Shown: in pieces, positions 1-8,763 of the stretch
How the letters are laid out: every line of letters starts with the position of its first letter
How positions within the stretch are numbered: position 1 is the first letter of the stretch
NCBI GenBank assembly: GCA_964595955.1
Contig: CAZQSF010000030.1
Span: 1 to 38,449, forward strand
Length of the DNA stretch: 38,449 nt
Direction: 5' to 3'
From: JAJDFU01 sp964595955
Lineage (GTDB): Bacteria > Bacteroidota > Bacteroidia > Chitinophagales > Saprospiraceae
Notes under the pieces: generated by a model
The model's database searches: none
What the model was told of the DNA's origin: nothing
What the model saw: only the letters and a program-made list of their open reading frames with translations
Position numbers and translations under genes: made by a program

Positions 1-85
1 CATCCAACCTATTTTAAAGCGGGACAGGTCATTTCATACTTGAAACGGTATTACGGTTGCTTCCCCTCATTCCCAGAACTGACAC

Positions 86-538
86 ATGAGCAAAGACAAT
101 AGACTCCGAACCCTGCAAATCCTGCACATCGCCCTGGTGGGTGGATTGCTGCTTTTTGCGGGCTTTGCCTACTATCTCAATTCGGGCCCCGGCCTGGATG
201 CGGATTACGCTCTGCAGGGTGGCCCAATGAAGTGGTTCGTGCCGCTTGGTATGGCTTTCTTGCTGGGATTGGCTTTTCTGATCAATCGCCGGCGGCTGGC
301 TTCCGCTCCGGCCGGTGGCAGTGTGGAGTTGCGATGGAACCACTATCGAACCACCTGTCTGATTCGTTGGGCGATGGTAGAAGGAGCCGTTTTTCTAAGC
401 CTGGTCTTTTACCTGCTGGATGAAGAATGGAGCTATCTGCTCTACGGCCTGGCAGGGCTGGCCATATTGGGGCTCTGGCGGCCGGAGGCTGGGGAGTTGG
501 AACGCCACTATCGCCTTCGCCCGGCCGACCTGGATTGA
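86..538 (+). CDS. Small four-helix integral membrane protein, function unknown
   Basis: I do not recognise a family for this 150-residue protein. It has four hydrophobic stretches, at about residues 12-30, 48-66, 90-110 and 114-130, separated by short charged loops. This predicts a small polytopic inner-membrane protein with both ends on the same side. The ATG at 86 is the first good start and no signal peptide is cleaved. It ends 35 nt before the stop of the convergent foldase gene, so the two share a short tail-to-tail junction in which I see no hairpin terminator. No catalytic motif is visible. Composition matches the neighbours, so it is probably a real chromosomal gene. Confidence 0.75.
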   Translation: MSKDNRLRTLQILHIALVGGLLLFAGFAYYLNSGPGLDADYALQGGPMKWFVPLGMAFLLGLAFLINRRRLASAPAGGSVELRWNHYRTTCLIRWAMVEGAVFLSLVFYLLDEEWSYLLYGLAGLAILGLWRPEAGELERHYRLRPADLD

Positions 539-573
539 CCGGAGAACGGGAGGTTTGCCCTGCGTCCGGTCGA

Positions 574-2019
574 TCAGGGGCGAGGGCGGGCAGGCGAAGA
601 CCCATCGTCCGATTCGCTCTTCCACTTAGCCAGATTCGGACACGAAGCGTACATGGGGTCAACGTGGATGTAGGTGCGCTGCACCCGGGTGTCTATCCAC
701 TGATTGACGTAGTCGTTTTTCTTGGACTCCTTGGCCGCCTCCATAATGCGATTGTAATCCAACTCCAGGTCCGCCTTGTGGGGCGCTGTGCGCGATTGAA
801 GCTGTACGATGCGGAACATGGTTTCGCCGGTAGGCGACCGGAATTCAAAAGGGGCTGTGATCCCCCCCACCTCTACGGTGTCGATAGCGAAATAGATATC
901 CGGATCCAGGTCGCCGATCTCAAAGAAGGTATTCCCTGTGGCGGGGTTCACCACCCGGCCGTCGTTCGTATAGCTTTGCGTCTCCTCGAAGGAGTATTCT
1001 TTTACCGCTTGTGAGAAACTCAGGGCACCATCGAGGATTTGCCCGCGCACGGAATCGAGGGTAGACTCAGCTATTGCCAGGTCCTCCTCCGTGATTTCAG
1101 GCCGGATCAGGATATGACGGACTCGAATGGAGTTCCCCCGGCGTTCCAGCATTTGAATAATGTGAAAGCCGAATTGCGTTTCGATGACGGGAGATACCTC
1201 CATCGGATCGAGCTTGTAGGCTGCCGCTTCGAACTCGGGCACATAGCGCCCTCGCTTCGCCCAGCCCAGATCACCCCCGACGCGGGCCGAGCCGTCATCG
1301 GAATACTTTTGGGCCATGGCCGTAAACTCCGCTTCGCCCTCCACGATCCGGGCCCTGATTTCCTCCAGTTGCTCGATAGCCCGTTGGCGCTCTTCCGCAT
1401 TGACCTCGGGAGCGTAGACCACCTCCCGGATCTCCACTTCGGCATTGAAATAGGGAAGGCTGTCCTTGGGTATGGATTGAAAAAAGTCGCGCACTTCCGA
1501 GGGCGTCACCTTTACGCCCTGCAGGATTTGGCCTCGCATGCGTTCCACGAGAAGCTGATTGAGCAGGTCTTCGCGAAATTGCTTTTTGACCTCGTTGATG
1601 GTTTGGCCGTAGTAGTCCTCAAACTGACTCACATCGCCGTTCATGAACTCCAGGATGCGATCGATGCGGGCATTGAGCTGCTCCTCCACTTCGGCATCGG
1701 CCACTTCAATACTGTCCAGTTTGGCCTGGTTGAGAATGAGTTTGGTGGTCAGGAGGTTGTCGACGATCCGGCAGCGGGCATCTTCGGACAAATTCCCCCC
1801 CTGGGCCTTGTTCAGGGCGTACTGTTCCTCCACCTCGCTGAGCAGGATGAGCTCTCCGCCCACTACGGCAACGACCTTGTCTACCACCATTTGCTGAGCC
1901 TGTCCGGGAGCAAGGCTTCCCAACAACAGGAATACGGGCATCAGCCAGGCTGTCCATGGCCTTAGGAGTGCCGAACTAAAAGTAGGTTTCGATATTTCCC
2001 TTGCGCAATTCAATGTCAT
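574..2019 (-). CDS. SurA-like periplasmic peptidyl-prolyl isomerase
   Basis: Periplasmic chaperone/prolyl isomerase that would escort unfolded outer-membrane proteins. After a hydrophobic N-terminal segment (about residues 20-42, ending in a signal-peptidase-like GQAQ), residues 45-190 resemble the SurA N-terminal chaperone domain. Two parvulin domains follow. The first (195-292) is well formed, with GGDLGW and the terminal FGFHIIQ. The second (298-408) begins RHILI but lacks the usual GG-D-LGW turn, so it may be non-catalytic. Total 481 residues. The start is uncertain: the ATG at 2019 lies inside the preceding gene (44-nt overlap) and adds a long n-region; an ATG at 1941 would give a signal peptide without a basic n-region. 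Third gene of a coupled foldase cassette. Confidence 0.88.
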   Translation of the reverse strand: MTLNCAREISKPTFSSALLRPWTAWLMPVFLLLGSLAPGQAQQMVVDKVVAVVGGELILLSEVEEQYALNKAQGGNLSEDARCRIVDNLLTTKLILNQAKLDSIEVADAEVEEQLNARIDRILEFMNGDVSQFEDYYGQTINEVKKQFREDLLNQLLVERMRGQILQGVKVTPSEVRDFFQSIPKDSLPYFNAEVEIREVVYAPEVNAEERQRAIEQLEEIRARIVEGEAEFTAMAQKYSDDGSARVGGDLGWAKRGRYVPEFEAAAYKLDPMEVSPVIETQFGFHIIQMLERRGNSIRVRHILIRPEITEEDLAIAESTLDSVRGQILDGALSFSQAVKEYSFEETQSYTNDGRVVNPATGNTFFEIGDLDPDIYFAIDTVEVGGITAPFEFRSPTGETMFRIVQLQSRTAPHKADLELDYNRIMEAAKESKKNDYVNQWIDTRVQRTYIHVDPMYASCPNLAKWKSESDDGSSPARPRP

Positions 2020-2851
2020 ACATGTCTTGTTTTTTCTGTTCCAGCAGTTCGATGCGTCGCTTGCGCAAAATCACCTTTCGGGCCTGTTCCTCGATAAAAG
2101 AAAAAGGGGCGATCTCCTTCCGGTTTTTCACCTCGAAGATGCGAAGGTAGTACTGGTATTCTCCGTCCCGGAGACTCAGGTCGCGCCGGGAGCTGATATT
2201 GCCCGGCGTAAGGGTGCCTTCGGGCATCTCCAGGGCCACATCCTCCAGCCGGTGCCAGGTGCTGTCCTCCAGAATATGTGCTTCGGCATAGCGGTTGGCG
2301 TAAGCCAGGAGGAACGCCTTATCCTCTTCCTCGCGGCTGTTCCACAAATTGCGCAGACGGTCTGCATTGGGAACGGGCAAGGACACCTTTACGAAGTTAC
2401 AACGAATGATCGGGGTCTCCAGTTGGTACTGCTCTTTGTTCTCTTCGTAAAAGGCCAGAAGTTCTTCCTGATTGATGTTGTCCTCGAGAAACTGCTCCAT
2501 GAGCATGTTTTCATAGCTGTTCCGAACCAGGGAAGCTCTGTAATCCCGAACGAGTTGATCGATATTCAGGTCTTTGGGGATGTTGCGCTCGGCCTCGTGG
2601 AGCAGCAGGGCTTCCTGGATCCACCGGAAGGTATAAGCCTCAATGATGACCTGGCTATCCTCGGCGGTCGCCTGATTGGGAAACATGCCGTCCATTTCCG
2701 ACAAGTACAGCGTTTGGTTGTGTACGCGTGCCAGTTTGCGATCAGCCGGGTCACCGGCCTCCGGGCTCTGATTGCAGGCGAACAGGAGGCCCATCAGAGC
2801 CCCTCCGACCAAGCCGGGTATGAATGCAGGAAAGGCATGCGAAAAACTCAT
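1976..2851 (-). CDS. SurA/PpiC-related chaperone lipoprotein without a parvulin domain
   Basis: Predicted lipoprotein of 291 residues. A hydrophobic leader ends in a lipobox (LLFAC), making Cys26 the lipidation site. The rest is highly charged and helical and resembles the substrate-binding part of SurA/PpiD-type foldases, with a C-terminal helix rich in Lys, Arg and Glu. No parvulin core (RHIL, GG-LG, GFHII) is visible, so it would act as a holdase rather than an isomerase. Its ATG shares one base with the stop of the upstream isomerase gene (TAATG), and its 3' end overlaps the downstream isomerase by 44 nt. Both arrangements suggest translational coupling within one operon. Assignment to a chaperone role rests on context plus weak resemblance. 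Confidence 0.8.
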   Translation of the reverse strand: MSFSHAFPAFIPGLVGGALMGLLFACNQSPEAGDPADRKLARVHNQTLYLSEMDGMFPNQATAEDSQVIIEAYTFRWIQEALLLHEAERNIPKDLNIDQLVRDYRASLVRNSYENMLMEQFLEDNINQEELLAFYEENKEQYQLETPIIRCNFVKVSLPVPNADRLRNLWNSREEEDKAFLLAYANRYAEAHILEDSTWHRLEDVALEMPEGTLTPGNISSRRDLSLRDGEYQYYLRIFEVKNRKEIAPFSFIEEQARKVILRKRRIELLEQKKQDMYDIELRKGNIETYF

Positions 2852-4827
2852 TACTTTTCTTTTTTGATCAGCGAATCGAATACCGTTTGGTTAACTTTTA
2901 CCGGGTATTCTTCGCGCAGGCCCTCCACCCATTGGGCTTCCAGGTAATCCTGATAATCGGCTATGACGTAACCCCGGGCTTCGTCCAGGCTTTTAAAGCC
3001 CGGCTCCATGAGCTTTTCCACCTTGAAAAAGCGCTGATCCTTGGAGCGAGGGGCCTGTTCAGCGGGCGTCATGGCCCCGGCCTCCCAGGGGAGGTTGCGG
3101 GGCATCACCCCCTTGTCTTTCTCGATGGTGCGTTGGTCCATAACGACGATTGCCTTATCCGGGCCGTTAAAGGCTTTCAATACCTCCTCCGGCTGGTGGT
3201 CAGCCGCAAAAGCCCGCAGTTTGTCCATTTGATCGGCTGCATCGCGAGCCAGCCGGTATTCGGTGACCAGGGCGCGCTCGTCCCAGCGGTACCGGCCCCG
3301 GTTGGAGCGATAAAAAGCCTCGAGGCCGGTGCTGTCCTGAGCGGCCTTGTCCCACACCAGCATCTTGGTGGCCTCAAAGAGTAGGATGCCTTCGCTGTAC
3401 TCGCGCATGAGGCCCCGAAACTCGGGGTATTTGGATTCCAATTGGGTCTCCTCGTAACGCATGGCTTCCTCTTTGAGAAAGTCCTTGTAGAACAGCTCGG
3501 CTGCCTCGGCAGGCTCCATCCGCCCTTTCTTTCGAATCCGTTCCCGGGTGGTTTTCGCCAGGTAGCGCTCGAAGTCGCCCAAGGTGTAGGGCGTATCGCC
3601 CATCTCAAACAGCCGGGCTTTCGAAGGCTCTTCCGGGGCTTTCCACCGGAAGGTGAGGAAGGTGTCGTTGAGCGAGGCCTTAAATTGGTTCAGCACCTCG
3701 GGGTATTCGGTCAGGCCGGCTTCCCGGATAATATCCTGCACCATGGTATCCACAGCTTGCTCGAAGCGAGGATCCCGGCGAACCTTCGTTTCCAAACGAC
3801 TCTCCATCACCTCGAAGGGTTGTATGCCCCGGCGGCTGATCCGTTTGATGATATGCCAACCCACCTTGGTTTCCACGGGCTTGGCATAGCGGCCGTCCTC
3901 GGCAATGCCGAACGCAGCTTCTTCAAAGGACGATTGGTAGGTGTTGATGCCGAAGTGCCCGAGGTAGCCTCCGTTGCTGGCCGTGCGCTTATCCTGCGAT
4001 AAGGAGCGAGCCAGAAGGTCGAAGTCGGCTCCGTTTTCCAGAGCGGTGTAAATGCTGTCGATGCGCCGGCCTGCAATTTCGGGCGATTCCTCCTGACGGC
4101 GAATGAGAATGTGGGCTACTTCCACCTCGCCTCGTGCGGGCCGGCGTTCGTCTACCTGCACCAGGTGAAACCCGGCCCGGGTGCGGATGGGTTCGCTTAC
4201 CTGGCCCACGGGCAGGGTATAGGCTGCCGTTTCCAGCGGGTAGAAGCCGGGAGGGAAAAGGGCGGTCTGGAAGCCGATATAGCCGCCCTGCTCCTTGGTC
4301 CCCTCATCCTCCGATGCGGTTTTGGCCATCGACTCGAAGGATTGTTTTCCCGAGCGGATCAGTTCGTAGGCCGCCAAGGCCTTTTCATAGGCAGCGGATT
4401 CTTCTTCTGCCGAAGCATTGGGGTCGAGCTTGAACAGGATGTGGCGAAGGGCAACATCCTGCTTTTTGCGTTCATAAGCCTCCCGGAGCAGCCGGTTCGT
4501 GACTCGCTTATTGACGAGGTAGGAATCGGCCAGCTGGCGCCGATAGCCGTCCAGCTCCTTCTTCAGCGTCGGAATGGTGTCGAGCTGCAGTTCTTTGGCT
4601 TTGTGTACTTTGAGCCTGAACTTGATGTAAAGATCCAGGTATTCCTCCAGCGAGGGGCGTGAAAAGTCGGCCCGGTCGCCGTTGGTTTTACTGTAGATAT
4701 AGGTAAACTCATCGACTCGGACGGGCTCGCCGTCCACCGTGAACAGGGTGCGGTCATCGGATTGGGCGTGCAGCATAGCCAGACCGAATCCCAAGAAGAG
4801 CAAGGCCAGGAACGATTTCTTCGCCAT
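2851..4827 (-). CDS. Periplasmic peptidyl-prolyl isomerase with two parvulin domains
   Basis: Secreted foldase of 658 residues. The ATG at 4827 is chosen because it places a classical signal peptide directly at the N terminus (MAKK, hydrophobic core, cleavage after MLHAQ at about residue 22); a longer reading frame upstream adds only non-signal residues. Parvulin domain 1 spans about 126-227 (RHILF, GGYIGF, AGFHLVQ) and domain 2 about 235-332 (AHILI, GGYLGHF, VGWHIIK); both keep the core signature. A charged region of about 300 residues follows with no recognisable catalytic motif, probably a chaperone module. First gene of a three-gene overlapping cassette; a TAnnTTTG promoter element lies about 55 nt upstream. 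Likely substrates are outer-membrane and secreted proteins. Confidence 0.92.
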   Translation of the reverse strand: MAKKSFLALLFLGFGLAMLHAQSDDRTLFTVDGEPVRVDEFTYIYSKTNGDRADFSRPSLEEYLDLYIKFRLKVHKAKELQLDTIPTLKKELDGYRRQLADSYLVNKRVTNRLLREAYERKKQDVALRHILFKLDPNASAEEESAAYEKALAAYELIRSGKQSFESMAKTASEDEGTKEQGGYIGFQTALFPPGFYPLETAAYTLPVGQVSEPIRTRAGFHLVQVDERRPARGEVEVAHILIRRQEESPEIAGRRIDSIYTALENGADFDLLARSLSQDKRTASNGGYLGHFGINTYQSSFEEAAFGIAEDGRYAKPVETKVGWHIIKRISRRGIQPFEVMESRLETKVRRDPRFEQAVDTMVQDIIREAGLTEYPEVLNQFKASLNDTFLTFRWKAPEEPSKARLFEMGDTPYTLGDFERYLAKTTRERIRKKGRMEPAEAAELFYKDFLKEEAMRYEETQLESKYPEFRGLMREYSEGILLFEATKMLVWDKAAQDSTGLEAFYRSNRGRYRWDERALVTEYRLARDAADQMDKLRAFAADHQPEEVLKAFNGPDKAIVVMDQRTIEKDKGVMPRNLPWEAGAMTPAEQAPRSKDQRFFKVEKLMEPGFKSLDEARGYVIADYQDYLEAQWVEGLREEYPVKVNQTVFDSLIKKEK

Positions 4828-4881
4828 GGGTGATACGGATTTGGAAGAAGTTGGATAAAAAACGCGTTGTGAAAAACAGCG

Positions 4882-4889
4882 CAAAACTA
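4882..4889 (-). promoter_or_regulatory. Bacteroidota -7 promoter element for the foldase operon
   Basis: On the minus strand this reads TAGTTTTG, a perfect match to the Bacteroidota -7 consensus TAnnTTTG, in the gap between the murF-alr fusion and the foldase operon. No convincing TTTG -33 element is seen 17-23 nt upstream, so this is a half-supported promoter. It would give a leader of roughly 45-50 nt before the ATG at 4827. Confidence 0.45.
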
Positions 4890-4919
4890 GCAATTATTGC
4901 GTCTATCCCGTAGCAGGGC

Positions 4920-7379
4920 CTATTCCTGAAGGTAAATGCGTTTGACCCTGGAGGAAATGTTGGTGAGGATCTCGTAGGGAATGGTGTCCAGGGTGCCGGT
5001 CAGTTGTTCGACGGGGAGCTCCGGCCCGAAAACGATGGCCTCGTCCCCTATCCGGACGTCGGGCAGATGCGTGACGTCGACCATGCACATGTCCATACAC
5101 ACCTGGCCTAAAATGGGTGCCGGTCGGCCGTGAATGAGCAGGGAATAGCGGCCGCAGCCGGCACCTCGCAGAAGGCCGTCGGCATAGCCCACACTCACCG
5201 TCGCTATCCTGGCGGGCTGCTCGATTCGCCCTTGGCGGCCATACCCCACGCTGTCGCCGGGGCGAAGTTCCTTGATTTGCGAAACGCGGCCCTTGAGGCG
5301 CAGGGCCGGCAGCAGGTTGAGCCGGCCGGTGTCGTCCAGGCCATAGAGCCCCAAGCCCAGTCGCACCATATCGAATTGATACTGTGGAAAGCGGGCAATG
5401 CCGCTGCTGTTCAACACGTGGCGAATGGGTTTGTACCCCAGCACCTGAACCAATTGGGCATAGCCCTTCTCAAAATCGGCCACCTGGCTGTGGGTGAAGG
5501 CATCCTCCGATTGGTCTTCGCTGGCTGCCAGGTGCGTAAAAATGCTGGCCACCATGAGTTGCGGATTATCTGCCAACAGCACCCTCAGTTCGTTCAAATC
5601 CCCGGCCTGGAAGCCCAGCCGGTGCATGCCGGTATCCAGGATCAGGTGGAAGGGAAGTGTCTCGCCGGTGCGATGCGAGAACGCGATGAAGGTGCGGAGC
5701 ATGTCCAGTGAGTAGATTTCAGGCTCCAGGCGATAACGCAGCATCGCTTCGAAATCGGCCGGTTCGGGATTGAGCACCAGAACGGGCGATTGAATACCTC
5801 CCTGCCGAAGCTCGATGCCCTCGTCGGTATAGGCTACACCCAGGTGGCTGACCTTGTGGTATTCGAGGAGCCGGGCTACCTCCAGGCTGCCACTGCCGTA
5901 TGCTTCAGCCTTGACCATGACCAGCATGCGCACACCGGGTTTCAGCAAGCGGTGGTAAGCGTTCAGGTTCTTGGCCATGGCCGTGAGGTCCACTTCCAGG
6001 GTAGCCCGGTGAGCCGTCCGGGCGAGCCGACGGGCCAGGTATTCAAAGCCGAACTTCCGCGCGCCTTTGAGCAGGACCGTCTCTTCGCGAAACCCCAGGC
6101 GATCGATCCTCTTAGCCAGGGCCTGGGTGTCGTCAAAGAAGTGAGCTTCCAGGCCGGGAGGGAGATAGGCTTGCAGCTGCTGGATAGCCGGCCCCACCGC
6201 CAGCAGTCGATCCACCTGCTTCTCTGCAAGCAGATCGGCTATCCGCCGGTAAAGCACCTCCGGCGAAAGGCCGCTTTGCAACACGTCTGAAAGAATGACC
6301 GTCCGTTGCCCCTGGCGGGTTTGCTGGCCCATGAAGTCCAGTGCAATGGCCAAGGAGGTGAGATCGTTGTTGTAGCTGTCGTTGATAAGCCGGCAGCCGT
6401 TTACCCCCTCCAGCAGCTCCAGCCGCATTTCCACAGGTTCCAGGCGGGCCAGCCGGGCGGCGATCTGAGCCTGGCTGTAGCCCAGGCGAAGCAGCAGGCA
6501 CCAGCAGCTCACCGCATTCTCCAGAGAGGCGCGGTCGGAAAAGGGCAGGCGGACCCGCAGGCTTTGGCCCTTGTACAAGGCCTGCACCATCGTGGATCCG
6601 TCTTCGCGCCCTTCGCAGCGCTCGATCTGAAGGTCGGCCTTTTGTCGAAAAGACCAACTGAAACAAGCGATGCCCAAGCGGTCGATCTCCTCGCGTACCT
6701 CGGGCCGGTCCAGGTTGGCAATAACGAATTCCACCTCCCGAAAGAGCCTGCACTTTTCGCGGATCTTCTCCCGAACGCTCTGGAAGCCTTCGTCATGGGC
6801 ATCGCCAATGTTGGTGAGTATGCCCATCGTGGGCTGTATGACCGTTTGCAGGCGTTCCATTTCGCCCGGCAGGGAAATGCCCGCCTCGAAAAGGGCCAGA
6901 TCGTGCTCCTCCTGCAGCTGCCAGACCGAAAGCGGAACCCCCACCTGGGAGTTATAGCTTCTGGGGCTGCGCACGATGTGGTATTCATCCTGAAGAAGCT
7001 GATACAGCCATTCCTTGACAATGGTCTTGCCGTTGCTGCCCGTGATGCCCACCACCGGGAGGTGAAAGTGCTGGCGATGCCAGGCCGCTAGTCGCTGAAG
7101 CCCCAGCAGCGTGTCTTCTACCTGAAGAAAGGCAGCATCGGGATAGGAAGCATAGGAAAAGTGCTCGCTGGTGAGAAAGGCGCGCACCCCTCGTTCGTAA
7201 AGGGTCTCGATGTAGTCGTGCCCGTTGTGCCGCATGCCTTCGATGGCTACGAAGAGCACGCCCTGCGGGTGAAACAGCCGGCGGCTATCCAGCAAAAGGG
7301 TTTGGATGGCTCCCGCACCGGAGTTTCCTTGGATTTCGGTATCCAGTGCGGCTGCGATCTGGGCTAGGGGGTAGCTCAT
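4920..7379 (-). CDS. murF-alr: MurF-alanine racemase fusion (UDP-MurNAc-tripeptide:D-Ala-D-Ala ligase / Alr)
   Basis: Bifunctional cytoplasmic enzyme of 819 residues joining two peptidoglycan-precursor steps. Residues 1 to about 450 are a Mur ligase: N-terminal MurF domain, then the ATP-binding loop GITGSNGKT at 111-119, then the central and C-terminal ligase domains. From about 457 to the end it is a PLP-dependent alanine racemase, with the Schiff-base lysine at 490 (VKAEAYGSG), the VGYADG motif near the catalytic tyrosine, and GQVCMDMCMVDV. Alr makes D-alanine; MurF adds D-Ala-D-Ala to the UDP-MurNAc-tripeptide. The fusion is known and widespread in Bacteroidota, so it is not novel. It starts 5 nt after the purD stop and is probably co-transcribed with it. 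Confidence 0.96.
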   Translation of the reverse strand: MSYPLAQIAAALDTEIQGNSGAGAIQTLLLDSRRLFHPQGVLFVAIEGMRHNGHDYIETLYERGVRAFLTSEHFSYASYPDAAFLQVEDTLLGLQRLAAWHRQHFHLPVVGITGSNGKTIVKEWLYQLLQDEYHIVRSPRSYNSQVGVPLSVWQLQEEHDLALFEAGISLPGEMERLQTVIQPTMGILTNIGDAHDEGFQSVREKIREKCRLFREVEFVIANLDRPEVREEIDRLGIACFSWSFRQKADLQIERCEGREDGSTMVQALYKGQSLRVRLPFSDRASLENAVSCWCLLLRLGYSQAQIAARLARLEPVEMRLELLEGVNGCRLINDSYNNDLTSLAIALDFMGQQTRQGQRTVILSDVLQSGLSPEVLYRRIADLLAEKQVDRLLAVGPAIQQLQAYLPPGLEAHFFDDTQALAKRIDRLGFREETVLLKGARKFGFEYLARRLARTAHRATLEVDLTAMAKNLNAYHRLLKPGVRMLVMVKAEAYGSGSLEVARLLEYHKVSHLGVAYTDEGIELRQGGIQSPVLVLNPEPADFEAMLRYRLEPEIYSLDMLRTFIAFSHRTGETLPFHLILDTGMHRLGFQAGDLNELRVLLADNPQLMVASIFTHLAASEDQSEDAFTHSQVADFEKGYAQLVQVLGYKPIRHVLNSSGIARFPQYQFDMVRLGLGLYGLDDTGRLNLLPALRLKGRVSQIKELRPGDSVGYGRQGRIEQPARIATVSVGYADGLLRGAGCGRYSLLIHGRPAPILGQVCMDMCMVDVTHLPDVRIGDEAIVFGPELPVEQLTGTLDTIPYEILTNISSRVKRIYLQE

Positions 7380-7384
7380 GGTAT

Positions 7385-8653
7385 TTAGAGGTCATATCCA
7401 ATGTCGCTGCGGAAGTACATATCTTCAAAGTCAATCAACTGGATATGGGCATAAGAAGTTGACAGGGCATCCGGGATGCTGTCGGCCAGGCTGGTCACGG
7501 CGAGTACGCGCCCGCCATTGGTCAGGGTTTGTCCTTGCCGGGCTACGGTGCCGGCCTGGAAGATCAGGCTTTTGTGCGCAGCATCCAGCCCGCGAATGGG
7601 CTTCCCCTTCTGATAGGCCTGCGGATAGCCGCCGGATACCAGGATGACGGCAGCGGCTGCACGCGGGTCTTCTTCGATTGTTACCTGATGGAGTTCCTCC
7701 CGGCTGAGGGACCGGAAAAGGTCGAGCAGGTCGTTTTTCAGGCGGGGCAGTACAACCTGGGTTTCGGGATCGCCCATGCGGCAGTTGTATTCGATGACGA
7801 AGGGCTCGCCCGCTACTTCGATAAGGCCAAAAAAGATAAATCCCTTGTAGGGTAGCTGCTCTTCCCGGACGCCCCGGATGGTGGGTTCGATGATCTGCTT
7901 TTCCACCTTATCCATCAAACCGGCATCTACAAAGGGAACGGGCGAAACGGCCCCCATGCCGCCGGTGTTGAGCCCGGTATCGCCCTCGCCTACGCGCTTG
8001 TAGTCCTTGGCCGCAGGCAGGATCTGATAGGACGATCCGTCCGTGAGCACAAAAACGCTGAATTCGCGGCCGGACAGGAAACCCTCGACAATAACCTTTT
8101 GGCTCGCGGAGCCGAACTTCCCCTCCAGCATGGCGCGAAATTCTCGCTGGGCTTCGGTTACGTCCTCCAGAATGATCACCCCCTTTCCAGCGGCCAGCCC
8201 GTCGGCTTTGAGGACGATGGGCGTGGAGCACTCGGCCAGATAGGCCAGCCCAGCCTCCATCTCGCGGAGGGAAAACGCCCTGTAGTCGGCCGTGGGGATG
8301 CCGTGCCTTTGCATGAATTGCTTGGCGAAAGCCTTGCTGCCTTCCAACTGAGCGCCGGCCTTGGAAGGCCCGATGAGCTCAATGTTCGCGAGCTGGGGGT
8401 CGCTGGTAAAGTAATCGTAGATCCCCTCTACCAGCGGGGCTTCCGGGCCCACTACGATCAGGTCGATCTCCGCTTCGGCGGCAAAGCGAGCGACAGCTGG
8501 AAAATCCTGCGGGTCGAGCGGTACGTTTTCGCCCTGCTGGGCCGTGCCGGCATTGCCGGGCGCGATAAAGAGTTTCTCGCAATGAGGGCTTTGGACCATT
8601 TTCCAGGCGAAAGCGTGTTCGCGGCCTCCGCTTCCCAGCAGCAATACCTTCAT
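7385..8653 (-). CDS. purD: Phosphoribosylamine-glycine ligase (GAR synthetase)
   Basis: Second step of de novo purine synthesis: joins 5-phosphoribosylamine and glycine using ATP. The 422-residue protein opens with the family N-terminal motif (KVLLLGSGGREHAFAWK), continues through an ATP-grasp fold with LKADGLAAGKGV, and carries the signature NCRMGDPETQ near residue 290, all typical of PurD. The start is the ATG at 8653; the frame also has a TTG at 8674 that would add seven residues, but ATG places the conserved N terminus where the family begins. A TAnnTTTG element lies just upstream. murF-alr follows after 5 nt, an apparent purD-murF-alr operon. Confidence 0.96.
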   Translation of the reverse strand: MKVLLLGSGGREHAFAWKMVQSPHCEKLFIAPGNAGTAQQGENVPLDPQDFPAVARFAAEAEIDLIVVGPEAPLVEGIYDYFTSDPQLANIELIGPSKAGAQLEGSKAFAKQFMQRHGIPTADYRAFSLREMEAGLAYLAECSTPIVLKADGLAAGKGVIILEDVTEAQREFRAMLEGKFGSASQKVIVEGFLSGREFSVFVLTDGSSYQILPAAKDYKRVGEGDTGLNTGGMGAVSPVPFVDAGLMDKVEKQIIEPTIRGVREEQLPYKGFIFFGLIEVAGEPFVIEYNCRMGDPETQVVLPRLKNDLLDLFRSLSREELHQVTIEEDPRAAAAVILVSGGYPQAYQKGKPIRGLDAAHKSLIFQAGTVARQGQTLTNGGRVLAVTSLADSIPDALSTSYAHIQLIDFEDMYFRSDIGYDL

Positions 8654-8671
8654 TGGCGCTTGGTTTTGCGC

Positions 8672-8679
8672 CAAAGATA
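8672..8679 (-). promoter_or_regulatory. -7 promoter element for purD
   Basis: On the minus strand this reads TATCTTTG, a perfect TAnnTTTG, ending 19 nt before the purD ATG at 8653. Transcription would start only about a dozen bases ahead of the gene. A matching TTTG -33 box at normal spacing is not evident (one TTTG lies only 8 nt away). Confidence 0.45.
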
Positions 8680-8710
8680 CATATCCACAAAGGATTGCGA
8701 TTCGATGGGT

Positions 8711-8739
8711 GTTGCATTCCTATAGTTTGGCTACTTTTA
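8711..8739 (+). promoter_or_regulatory. Candidate promoter for ruvA
   Basis: GTTG at 8711-8714, a 17-nt spacer, then TACTTTTA at 8732-8739. Each box differs from the Bacteroidota consensus (TTTG and TAnnTTTG) at one position. It sits in the divergent purD/ruvA gap, 24 nt before the ruvA ATG, which fits a short leader. Confidence 0.35.
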
Positions 8740-8763
8740 CGCCCTCAAAAAAGGCGCTGGCCG

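Noticed and set aside
4920..7379. MurF-Alr fusion as a novel enzyme
   Set aside because: This fusion is already known and common in Bacteroidota, so it is annotated but not claimed as new.
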